NCBI RefSeq assembly: GCF_036231965.1
Contig: NZ_CP109499.1
Span: 4,898,001 to 4,962,000 of the forward strand
From: Streptomyces sp. NBC_01428
GTDB taxonomy: Bacteria; Actinomycetota; Actinomycetes; Streptomycetales; Streptomycetaceae
DNA length: 64,000 nucleotides
Reading direction: 5' to 3'
The translations under genes and the position numbers were made by a program. Shown here one piece after another: positions 34,160-46,769 of this stretch; position 1 is the stretch's first letter; every line of letters starts with the position of its first letter. The notes under the pieces were generated by a model. The model was not told the origin of the DNA. It was given only the letters and a program-made list of their open reading frames with translations, and made no database searches.

Positions 34160-34264
34160 TTTCACCTGCCTTGATCGAGAAGCCGTCGCGGCCCACGTCC
34201 GTACGGGAGCGTCCAGGAGACGCGTTCCCCCGCATGGATGCAGGCCTGAAGACTTCGAAGCTAA

Positions 34265-34280
34265 AGTTAGATATTGAACT
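34265..34280. promoter_or_regulatory. Candidate MarR operator between MFS and MarR genes
   Basis: AGTTAGATATTGAACT is an imperfect palindrome (AGTT, two mismatches, ATAT, two mismatches, AACT) in an AT-rich patch of the divergent promoter region. A second palindrome, CTTCGAAG, lies at about 34254-34261. Confidence 0.5.
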
Positions 34281-34331
34281 GTACACCTCGAAGGACTTCG
34301 ACGCCAAGCGGTGCCGTGCCATACTCGGGCC

Positions 34332-34880
34332 ATGGGCGACACCCCCGGCGTCAGCGAGCCGACACTCGACGAACAGATCGCCGCGTACCAGCGCGAGTTC
34401 CAGGACCTGGACCCCCAGGTCGAGGAGATCGTCTCGGCGCTGTCCCGCCTGAACCGGCGGATGAACGTCGCCTACGGCCGGCAGACGGCCGCACTCGGCA
34501 TCAGCAACGCCGAGTGGGAGGTCCTCAAGGCCCTCGTGCTCGCGGGTGCCCCGTACCGCCTGGGCCCGAGCGAACTGGCCAAGCGGCTCGGCCTGACCCC
34601 CGCCGCCATGACCCACCGCATCGACCGCATGGTCGGCGAGGGCCTGGTCACCCGGGAGCGGGACGAGTCGAACCGGGTCCGCGTCATCGTCGAGCTGACG
34701 GACGAGGGCCGGGAGAAGTGGCTGGAGGCGATGCGGATGGCCACGGTCTTCGAGGAGGACCTGCTCCAGGACCTCTCCACCAAGGAGCGCGGTGTACTGG
34801 GAGAGGTGCTGACCCGTCTCCTGCGCAGGGTGGAGGACGCCCAGCCGGACGCCGGCGGCCGGCTCAGCGACCTCGATTAA
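34332..34880 (+). CDS. MarR-family transcriptional regulator
   Basis: A 182-residue winged-helix protein starting at ATG 34332 (MGDTPGVSEPTLDEQ). The DNA-binding part reads NAEWEVLKALVLAGAPYRLG and KRLGLTPAAMTHRIDRMVGEGLV (in part), with the wing in RERDESNRVRVIVELTDEG. It is divergent from an MFS transporter with an AT-rich palindrome between them, the classic arrangement of a repressor and its efflux target. Confidence 0.9.
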   Translation: MGDTPGVSEPTLDEQIAAYQREFQDLDPQVEEIVSALSRLNRRMNVAYGRQTAALGISNAEWEVLKALVLAGAPYRLGPSELAKRLGLTPAAMTHRIDRMVGEGLVTRERDESNRVRVIVELTDEGREKWLEAMRMATVFEEDLLQDLSTKERGVLGEVLTRLLRRVEDAQPDAGGRLSDLD

Positions 34881-34899
34881 AGATCTTGACAGGGGAGGG

Positions 34900-34928
34900 T
34901 TGACACTGCCTCCCCGGATCCGTAAGGT
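34900..34928 (+). promoter_or_regulatory. rrn promoter 1
   Basis: TTGACA (34900-34905), a 17-base spacer and TAAGGT (34923-34928): a near-ideal vegetative promoter about 600 bases upstream of the 16S gene. Confidence 0.75.
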
Positions 34929-35069
34929 TCTTCGAGTTGCCACGGGGCCGGAACGGTTCCGCGACAACACATCCGCCGCGGATGCGGCACCCAAACCTTC
35001 AGTACGATCTCCCACCGGGATTCAATTCGGCGTGCCCGAATTGAATTCGATTTGGGCCTGGCAGCCCGA

Positions 35070-35099
35070 TTAGGAACTGCCGGGAGGATCCGCTAAAGT
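35070..35099 (+). promoter_or_regulatory. Putative rrn promoter 2
   Basis: TTAGGA (35070-35075), an 18-base spacer and TAAAGT (35094-35099). The -10 element is good and the -35 element is weak. Confidence 0.45.
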
Positions 35100-35170
35100 T
35101 TGGGACGTCGGAACGGCCCAACAGCCGCGAGGACAAGCCCCGCTGACTGGGGGTCAGGCCCGAAAGGATC

Positions 35171-35261
35171 TGATAGAGTCGGACTCGCCGGAAAGGGAAA
35201 CGCGAAAGCGAAAACCTGGAAAGCGCCGAGGAAATCGGATACGGAAACGGTCTGATAGAGT
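35171..35261 (+). promoter_or_regulatory. Two further rrn -10-like elements
   Basis: TCTGATAGAGTCGGA occurs twice, with TAGAGT at 35174-35179 and 35256-35261. The repeated block suggests two more tandem promoters, although neither has a clear -35 box. Confidence 0.45.
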
Positions 35262-35331
35262 CGGAAATGCAAGACCGAAGGGAAGCGCCCGGAGGAAAGC
35301 CCGAGAGGGTGAGTACAAAGGAAGCGTCCGT

Positions 35332-35350
35332 TCCTTGAGAACTCAACAGC
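35332..35350 (+). promoter_or_regulatory. rrn leader boxA-like antitermination element
   Basis: The leader segment TTCCTTGAGAACTCAACAG resembles TTGTTTGAGAACTGCACAG in the 16S-23S spacer (around 37336-37354). Repeated boxA-like signals before 16S and 23S fit NusB/S10-dependent antitermination. Confidence 0.5.
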
Positions 35351-35531
35351 GTGCCAAAAATCAACGCCAGATTTGTTGATACCCCGTCTCCGGCCGATCG
35401 GCCGGGACGAGGTTCCTTTGAAAAAAGTCCTGCCCCTTGGGGTAGGCGCACAGCGAGGACGCTGTGAACGACCGGTCCTATTCCGACCGGTTGTTCCGCT
35501 CTCGTGGTGTCGTCCCGATTACGGGAAAACA

Positions 35532-40497
<4,966 letters not shown>

Positions 40498-40580
40498 GTT
40501 GCTCGCGTCCACTGTGTTGGTTCTGAAACCACGAACAACCGTCGTAGCTATGCCACGGCTCCGGTTGACAGTTTCATAGT

Positions 40581-40700
40581 GTTTCGGTGGTCATAGCGTG
40601 AGGGAAACGCCCGGTTACATTCCGAACCCGGAAGCTAAGCCTCACAGCGCCGATGGTACTGCAGGGGGGACCCTGTGGGAGAGTAGGACGCCGCCGAACA
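40581..40700 (+). rRNA. rrf: 5S ribosomal RNA
   Basis: TTCGGTGG near the 5' end pairs with CCGCCGAA near the 3' end, and the conserved CCGAACCCGGAAGCTAAGCC is present. About 120 bases. Confidence 0.95.
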
Positions 40701-40713
40701 ATTTTTGAGAAGA

Positions 40714-40746
40714 CCCCCGTGCCGGGGATACCGGTACGGGGGTTTT
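40714..40746 (+). terminator. rrn operon terminator
   Basis: CCCCCGTGCCGG (40714-40725) pairs with CCGGTACGGGGG (40731-40742, one G-T pair) and is followed by TTTT: a standard intrinsic terminator. Confidence 0.9.
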
Positions 40747-40808
40747 CTGCGTTCCAGGGCCTTTTTCGTACGGCCGGGCGTCGGTGAATTGAGAAAGACG
40801 AAGGAATG

Positions 40809-40838
40809 GGGGGCGGTCTCCTTATGGAGACCGCCCCC
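40809..40838. terminator. Strong hairpin between the rrn operon and the CDP-alcohol transferase gene
   Basis: A perfect 13-bp stem (GGGGGCGGTCTCC and complement) with loop TTAT, 16 bases beyond the stop codon of the minus-strand gene. It also acts as a second stop for rrn transcription. Confidence 0.85.
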
Positions 40839-40854
40839 GATTCCTGTTTTCCGG

Positions 40855-41616
40855 CTACTTCAGGCGGGACGACGCGACGATCGAGACGATGTGGGCCGGC
40901 ACCAGGAGCCAGACGATCGCCGTCACGGCGATCGTGGCGACGCGGGTGGCGGTCAGGTCGCCGAGGGCCAGGTCGACGACCGCGGTGACGAGCAGCAGAA
41001 GAGTGCACTCGATGCCGTTGACCAGGCGGTGGAGGCCGACGGCCGAGGCGAGCCTGCGGACGTTGGCGAGACCGCTGGAGCGCGGGACGACGGACTGATC
41101 GGTGGCCTTCTGCATGCCACTGTCGGAGCGTGCCACGTGCACGAGGTCCGAGGACGACTTCAGCAGCAGGACGCCGACGGCCGCCGCGAGCCCCGCGACC
41201 AGGTAGGGGTCCAGACCGAGCTGGGCGGCCCGGATGCCCATGCCGACCATGACGGCCGCGTCGGCGAGGTAGGCGCCGAGCCGGTCCAGGTAGACGCCGA
41301 GCGGGCTGAACTGGCGCCGCCAGCGCGCCACTTCACCGTCCACGCAGTCGAGCAGCAGGTACAGCTGCATGAACAGGACGGAGAGGACCGCGCCGCCGAG
41401 GCCCGGCAGGATCAGGGCGACTCCGGACAGGACACCCGCGGCCACCATGATCACGGTGATCTGGTTCGGCGAGATACGGGCGTCGACGAGCCGGAGGGTC
41501 ACCCGGAGGGACAGGGACCTCATGTAGAGGCGGCCGGCCCAGTGTTCGGCCCTGCTGTCCAGCTTGCCCTCGGGATGAATGACGGTGCGGAGTTCCTCGA
41601 GTTGGACCTTGGCCAT
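40855..41616 (-). CDS. CDP-alcohol phosphatidyltransferase family protein
   Basis: A 253-residue integral membrane protein starting at ATG 41616 (MAKVQLEELRTVIHPEG), with GGGAGAAAC upstream. It has about six hydrophobic segments. The family motif DxxDGxxARx8GxxxDxxxD is seen as LDCVDGEVARWRRQFSPLG followed by VYLDRLGAYLAD; the last Asp, thought to be the catalytic base, is Ala here. The family transfers a phosphoalcohol from CDP-linked donors to make phospholipids or phosphoinositol-type lipids. Because of the substitution and the lack of partner genes, the product is uncertain. Confidence 0.83.
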   Translation of the reverse strand: MAKVQLEELRTVIHPEGKLDSRAEHWAGRLYMRSLSLRVTLRLVDARISPNQITVIMVAAGVLSGVALILPGLGGAVLSVLFMQLYLLLDCVDGEVARWRRQFSPLGVYLDRLGAYLADAAVMVGMGIRAAQLGLDPYLVAGLAAAVGVLLLKSSSDLVHVARSDSGMQKATDQSVVPRSSGLANVRRLASAVGLHRLVNGIECTLLLLVTAVVDLALGDLTATRVATIAVTAIVWLLVPAHIVSIVASSRLK

Positions 41617-41767
41617 GCGGTGTTTCTCCCTGACGAGCCGATGCTGTAGCGGTTGTTGGCTGGAGCTGTCGTACAAGGGAAGAGCATGACGGGGGGTGGG
41701 CAGACGGCGTTCGGCAGGGTGGATATCCGGGTGAGCGATGGTGCGGCGCCGTACTACCGTGACCCTC

Positions 41768-42322
41768 ATGACCCACGTGATCCGTTCCATATGGCCCGAC
41801 GAGTGGCGCCAGGTGAAGGAGCTCAGGCTCGACGCACTCCGGGACCCCGTCGCTCATCTCGCGTTCCTGGAGACCTACGAGGACGCGTCCGCCAAGGCCG
41901 ACGGCTTCTGGAAGGAGCGGGCGGCCGGCGCTGCCGTGGGCGTCGAGCAGCGGCAGCAGCTCGTCGCGGTCGGCGAGGACGGAGCGTGGGGCGGGTCCGT
42001 GACCGTTCTGGTCGAGGAGGCCGGGTCGGTCGACCCGTTCGGGCAGGTCACCGAGCAGAGCCAGGGACATCTGGTGGGGGTCTTCGTACGGCCCGAGCAC
42101 CGGGGGAGCGCGGCCGGGGTGACCCAGGCACTCTTCGACGCCGCTCTCGTGTGGTCCTGGGGGATCGGACTGGAGCGCGTACGGCTCTTCGTCCACGAGA
42201 AGAACAGCCGGGCGGAGGCGTTCTACCGGAAGGCCGGTTTCCGTCCCACCGGGAACACCGTGCCGATGCCCGGGGACACCGGGGAGCTGGAGCTGGAGTT
42301 CGTGATCACCCGGAGCGAGTGA
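41768..42322 (+). CDS. GNAT-family N-acetyltransferase
   Basis: A 184-residue acetyltransferase starting at ATG 41768 (MTHVIRSIWPDEWRQVKELR). The acetyl-CoA-binding region reads LVGVFVRPEHRGSAAGVTQA, where the usual R/QxxGxG/A is RGSAAG, and the C-terminal motif is VHEKNSRAEAFYRKAGF. The acceptor is unknown. It is divergent from the CDP-alcohol transferase gene and lies 75 bases before the NACHT gene on the same strand. Confidence 0.87.
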   Translation: MTHVIRSIWPDEWRQVKELRLDALRDPVAHLAFLETYEDASAKADGFWKERAAGAAVGVEQRQQLVAVGEDGAWGGSVTVLVEEAGSVDPFGQVTEQSQGHLVGVFVRPEHRGSAAGVTQALFDAALVWSWGIGLERVRLFVHEKNSRAEAFYRKAGFRPTGNTVPMPGDTGELELEFVITRSE

Positions 42323-42397
42323 CGGAGCGCCCTCCGGTATCCGGCGCGGCGGCCTAGGATTCCCGGGGAGGATCGCAGCCGTCCCGGGGGAGCAGAC

Positions 42398-45010
42398 GTG
42401 GAACTCGCCGCTGTCGGAACGAGGTTGGCCTCGGCCGCCGTGGGCCCTCTCGTGAAGAGACTGTTCGTCACCGAAGGACCCGGTGCCGGGCTCGTCGACC
42501 GGCCGATCCGTATCTCCGGGTATGTCTCCTTCACCGGGGAGAAGCGCTCCCTCACCGAGGCGGACGTCCGTGAACTCGCGGCGAAGCTGGTCCGGCAGGG
42601 GCTGCGGAGCGGCGAACGGGCCATCGCGGACGCCGAGGAACAGGCCGTCGTCGACGCGCTCGGCGCCACGCTCCACGCACTCGGTGACCTCACCCTCACC
42701 GACCTCGACGCCGTACGGCTGGGGCACCAGGAGTTCGCGCGGGAGCTGCGGCGGGCCGGTGACCGTCCCGAGCGCCGTCTGAGTTCCGCGGCGACGTACT
42801 TCTACGAGCGGCTGGTCGACACCGCCTGTCTGCACATCCTGCAGTTCTTCACGCAGCGGTCGACGTTCGTCGCGCACGCTCTGGTGGAGCAGGCCCGGGG
42901 CCTCGACGAACTCATCTCCAAGGTGGACGAGTTGGTCCGGCGCAGCCCCCTGCCGGGCGGCGAGGACGCCGCCTTCGAGCAGCGGTATCTGGAGCATCTG
43001 CGCAAGAAGCACGGGAAGCTCACCATCCACGGGATCGACCTGAGCAGCTCGCCCACGCGGTGGCCGCTGGATGTGGCGTACCTGAACCTGGAGACGACCC
43101 GTCGGGTGCCGAGTCCGGCGCCCCGGGGGGAGACCGGGCAGGCCTATCAGCGGGCGCTCGCCGACGGGACCGAACCCGCCGACCAGGTCCTCGACGCCGA
43201 CCGTCGGGTGCTGCTGCGCGGTGAGGCGGGTTCCGGGAAGAGCACGCTCGTGCAGTGGCTGGCCGTCACCGCCGCCCGCGGGGGGTCGACCGGGCGGCTG
43301 GACCACCTCGACGGCCGGGTGCCCTTCGTCCTGCCGCTCCGTACCCTCACACGCCACGGCCTGCGGCTGCCCAACCCCCGTGACCTGCTCGCCGCGACCG
43401 GCTGCCCGTTGGCCGGCGGGCAGCCGGACGGATGGGAGGACCGGGTGCTCCTCGCCGGACGCGGGTTGATCCTCGTCGACGGGATCGACGAGGTCCCCGA
43501 GCCCGAGCGGGAACGGACCCGCGGCTGGCTGCGGGACCTGATGGAGACGTACGACGGGGAGAACCGCTGGCTGGTCACGTCCAGGCCCTCCGCCGTAGGC
43601 CACGACTGGCTGGTCGAGGACGGGTTCCGCGAGGTGACGCTCTCCGCCATGGGACCGGCCGACGTCGCGGCCTTCATCGGGCGGTGGCACGCGGCGGCCG
43701 GCGCGGGTTCGGACGACGGGGGCGAGCTGGACCGGTACACGGCACAGCTCCGTACGGCCGTGCGGACGCAGCCGGACCTGGGGCGGCTCGCCACCAACCC
43801 GCTGATGTGCGGCTTGATCTGTGCCCTCCACCATGACCGGCGCGGCTCCCTGCCCCACGGCCGCAAGGACCTGTACGAGGCCGCTCTGTCGATGCTGCTC
43901 AGCCGCCGCGACCGGGAGCGGGACATGGCGCTTCCCGCGCTCCGCGAGGAGCCGCAGCTGGCGGTGCTCCAACTCCTCGCCTACTGGCTCATCAAGAACG
44001 GCCGTACCGAGATGGACCGTTCACGGGCGGAGGCCATCGTGGCCCGGGTGCTGCCGGCGATCCCCGAGGTCGCGGAGCTGGGCGGGGCGCCGGCCGTCCT
44101 CGACCACTTCGTCCAGCGCAGCGGCCTGGTGCGCGAACCCGCGCCCGGCACCGTGGATTTCGTCCACCGGACCTTCCAGGACTTCCTCGGTGCGCGGGCC
44201 GCCGTCGAGGAGGGCGACTTCGGGCTGCTGGTCGAGCACGCGGACGACGACCAGTGGGAGGACGTGATCCGCATGGCCGTCGCGCTCGCCCGCCCCCGGG
44301 AGCGCGAGGCGATCTTCCGGGAGCTGTTGGCGCGGGGGGAACATGCACCGGACCAGCGGGTACGGGCGCGGATCCACCTGCTCGCGGCGGCCTGCCTCGA
44401 GCACGCCACGTCGCTCGCTCCGTCCGTGCGGGAGGCCGTGGAGCGGGCGACCGCGGCCCTCGTCCCTCCGGGGAACGAGGAGGAGGCGCGGGCACTGGCC
44501 GATGTCGGGCCGTTGATCCTGCACCTGTTGCCCGGGCCCGGGGACCTCGACGACGACATGGCCGCGTACCGCACGGTCATCGCGGCCTCGCACATCGCCT
44601 CGGACGCGGCGGTCGCCTTCCTCGCCCGCTTCACCGGGCACCCCTTCGTCCGGGTCCGTGCCCAGCTCATGTGGGCCTGGTCCCGCTTCGACAGCGCGCG
44701 GTACGCCGACGAGGTCATCGGGCGGCTGGATCCGGAGGGCCTCATCCACACCGTCCGCACCGACGAGCAGCTCGGTCACCTGCGGCGACTCGGGCGGGTG
44801 CCGGAGAGCATGGACGTGAGGGCCGGTGTGTCCGTGGCCGCTCTGGCCTCCTACCTCGCGGTGCACCGCGTCCGTGAACTGACGCTTCCCGAGGGCATGG
44901 TGGCCGGTGTGCGCGCCGCGCTGGGGGAGGTCTCCGTCGACGTGGACGCCGATCCCGTGCGCGGTGCCGACGGCCGGGTCCGGGTGGTGCGGCTGACGCT
45001 CGATGGGTGA
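42398..45010 (+). CDS. NACHT-domain NTPase (bacterial NLR-like)
   Basis: An 870-residue STAND ATPase starting at GTG 42398 (MELAAVGTRLASAAVGPLV) with GGGGGAG upstream. Residues 1-210 are helical and resemble the N-terminal homology domain common in bacterial NACHT proteins. The NACHT domain (about 265-420) has Walker A LLRGEAGSGKSTLVQWLA and Walker B GLILVDGIDEVPEPER, where the DxxDE-like run is NACHT-specific, then WLVTSRPSA. A winged-helix-like part contains VDFVHRTFQDFLGARA. The C-terminal 250 residues are helical repeats of HEAT type (AAVAFLARFTGHPFVRVRAQ). Related bacterial NACHT proteins act in antiphage defence; a defence role here is inferred. No effector domain with a clear catalytic motif is visible. 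Confidence 0.9.
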   Translation: MELAAVGTRLASAAVGPLVKRLFVTEGPGAGLVDRPIRISGYVSFTGEKRSLTEADVRELAAKLVRQGLRSGERAIADAEEQAVVDALGATLHALGDLTLTDLDAVRLGHQEFARELRRAGDRPERRLSSAATYFYERLVDTACLHILQFFTQRSTFVAHALVEQARGLDELISKVDELVRRSPLPGGEDAAFEQRYLEHLRKKHGKLTIHGIDLSSSPTRWPLDVAYLNLETTRRVPSPAPRGETGQAYQRALADGTEPADQVLDADRRVLLRGEAGSGKSTLVQWLAVTAARGGSTGRLDHLDGRVPFVLPLRTLTRHGLRLPNPRDLLAATGCPLAGGQPDGWEDRVLLAGRGLILVDGIDEVPEPERERTRGWLRDLMETYDGENRWLVTSRPSAVGHDWLVEDGFREVTLSAMGPADVAAFIGRWHAAAGAGSDDGGELDRYTAQLRTAVRTQPDLGRLATNPLMCGLICALHHDRRGSLPHGRKDLYEAALSMLLSRRDRERDMALPALREEPQLAVLQLLAYWLIKNGRTEMDRSRAEAIVARVLPAIPEVAELGGAPAVLDHFVQRSGLVREPAPGTVDFVHRTFQDFLGARAAVEEGDFGLLVEHADDDQWEDVIRMAVALARPREREAIFRELLARGEHAPDQRVRARIHLLAAACLEHATSLAPSVREAVERATAALVPPGNEEEARALADVGPLILHLLPGPGDLDDDMAAYRTVIAASHIASDAAVAFLARFTGHPFVRVRAQLMWAWSRFDSARYADEVIGRLDPEGLIHTVRTDEQLGHLRRLGRVPESMDVRAGVSVAALASYLAVHRVRELTLPEGMVAGVRAALGEVSVDVDADPVRGADGRVRVVRLTLDG

Positions 45011-45054
45011 CGGGTGGCGGGTGATGGACGGGGCGGGGAGCGGTTCTCGGCCGG

Positions 45055-46758
45055 TCAGTCCGGCAGCTCGTACGACGGCCACCGCGAGCGGAGTTGTTCA
45101 CGCGAGCGGAGGAGGGCCAGGGTCGGGAGGCCGCGGGCCGGGCCCGTGGTGAGGAGGTCGGGGAGCTGGGGGAGCGGGGCCACCGCCGCCACGTCGTCCA
45201 GGACGAGCGTGAGTGGTGGGTCGAGCCGACCGGAGGATGACCGTTCGGCCATGCGCCGGCCACGCTCGACCACGCTTGAGGTGAGGGCCGTCAGGAGCGG
45301 CATGGCGCCGGGGTGCGCCTTGGGGTCCTCGATCGGTTCACCGACCACATAGAGCGTGCCCCCTTCGTCCACGAAAGAATCCAGGGTGAGGCTGTCAGTT
45401 CGGTTCGGGGCGCAGGATTCCCGGATGTTGACCGTGCCGAGCGAGGAAAGGGCCCGTGCCGTCAACTCCTGGGCGATGTCCCGGCGTTCGGGGTGCGAGG
45501 TGAGTGCGGCCTCCAGTTCGCCGGCGGCGCCGGACGCGGCCTTGGGGTTCGTCCGCAGGGCCCGTACGGCGTCCTGGACCTGGGTGCCCTGGGCCCACCG
45601 ATGCACGTGGCGGAAGGCCTTGCCCTCGACGGCCGCGGCGTGCAGATAGCTGCGCAGGAGCGTTTCGGCGACGTCGGCCATCGCCTGGTCGACCTTGGCG
45701 GTGGGGCGCACGCCGGCGAGGAGGGCGCTCGCGCGGGCAGCGGCCGTCTCCCTGTCCTGGCAGCCGGCCGCGGGGGACCAGTGCATGCGGGCCGGGGTGT
45801 CGCACAGGTGGGTGGGGTCGTAGAGGAGGACGGGGCCCAGCTTGGCGCGGGCGTCTTTGGTCTCCGACCAGATGCGCGGGTCGGAGGTGACGACGAGCGC
45901 GGGACCCTCGGCGTCGCGCACGGCCTGGGTGGCGGTGGGGCGGCGGGCCTCGGCCGCGCCCAGGACCACCGCGTGGGTGTTCTCCCAGGCCTGCTTAGGC
46001 TGGGCCGGTGTCGTGGTGAGGGGGGCCGTGCCGTCGGTGGGCGCCACCTCCCGGCCGCCCGCCCACATCGTGGCCGCCGTGGCGGCTCCCGCGCCCGCGT
46101 CCGCACCCGGGGCGGCAGGTGCCCGCCCGGCCGGCTGTGCGTCTGTCTGTACGCCCGCCTGGGCGGTGCCCGTCCGTCGCCCGGACCGATCCGCCGTCGG
46201 GGCGTCCTCGGCGGCCAGGGAGGCCGTGGGAGCCGTCACCGGCGGCTGCGTAGCGGATGTCGGCTGTGCGGGGCCGGGATACTGCGCGGTCGCCGGGGGC
46301 TGCTGCTCCGCCCACGCCTGCTGCTCGGCCCTGGCCGACGGCACCACCGGGCCGATCGCACCGGCGGACGCCACCGCTTCGGCACGTCTTCGGGCCCGGC
46401 CCGCACGCCACCGGGCCACCGTCCCCATCACGAACACGGTGAGGACCAGCAGGACCATCAACTGGCCGATGAACAGGCCCCAGAAGAGCCCGTAGCCGGA
46501 CAGCTGCGCGGCGGGGGTGTCGGGCCAGGCGCCCGGCAGGTCGTGCGGCGCGCCGATCAGATGCCGCATGGCCAGGGGCGTCCGCGGAAAGGTGACCGCG
46601 TCCGGCCAGGCACCGCGGGCGAACAGGCCCGCGAGGCCCGTCGCCGTCCACACCATCAGGGTCATGCCGAGGAGGAAGCCGAGCACCCCGATCAGCAGGC
46701 CGTCGGGGATGCCGCCCTCCCCCTCGCGCCGGGGGCCGTTCCGGTCGTCCGGTCTCAT
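45055..46758 (-). CDS. VirD4/TraG-like coupling protein with degenerate P-loop
   Basis: A 567-residue protein starting at ATG 46758, 11 bases after the stop of the VirB4-like gene. Two to three N-terminal membrane segments (LIGVLGFLLGMTLMVWTATG, GLFIGQLMVLLVLTVFVMGT) are followed by a low-complexity Ala/Pro/Thr linker. The C-terminal half aligns by pattern with TraG/VirD4 ATPases (GPALVVTSDPRIW, LYDPTHL, LTLVLDDVAAVAPLPQLPDL, ARGLPTLALLRSREQLRSRW). The P-loop site reads VVLGAAEARRPTATQAV, without GKS/T, and the protein stops soon after the RSRW block, where relatives continue for about 100 residues. It is the last gene of the T4SS-like operon. Confidence 0.78.
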   Translation of the reverse strand: MRPDDRNGPRREGEGGIPDGLLIGVLGFLLGMTLMVWTATGLAGLFARGAWPDAVTFPRTPLAMRHLIGAPHDLPGAWPDTPAAQLSGYGLFWGLFIGQLMVLLVLTVFVMGTVARWRAGRARRRAEAVASAGAIGPVVPSARAEQQAWAEQQPPATAQYPGPAQPTSATQPPVTAPTASLAAEDAPTADRSGRRTGTAQAGVQTDAQPAGRAPAAPGADAGAGAATAATMWAGGREVAPTDGTAPLTTTPAQPKQAWENTHAVVLGAAEARRPTATQAVRDAEGPALVVTSDPRIWSETKDARAKLGPVLLYDPTHLCDTPARMHWSPAAGCQDRETAAARASALLAGVRPTAKVDQAMADVAETLLRSYLHAAAVEGKAFRHVHRWAQGTQVQDAVRALRTNPKAASGAAGELEAALTSHPERRDIAQELTARALSSLGTVNIRESCAPNRTDSLTLDSFVDEGGTLYVVGEPIEDPKAHPGAMPLLTALTSSVVERGRRMAERSSSGRLDPPLTLVLDDVAAVAPLPQLPDLLTTGPARGLPTLALLRSREQLRSRWPSYELPD

Positions 46759-46769
46759 CGCAGGCCGCC

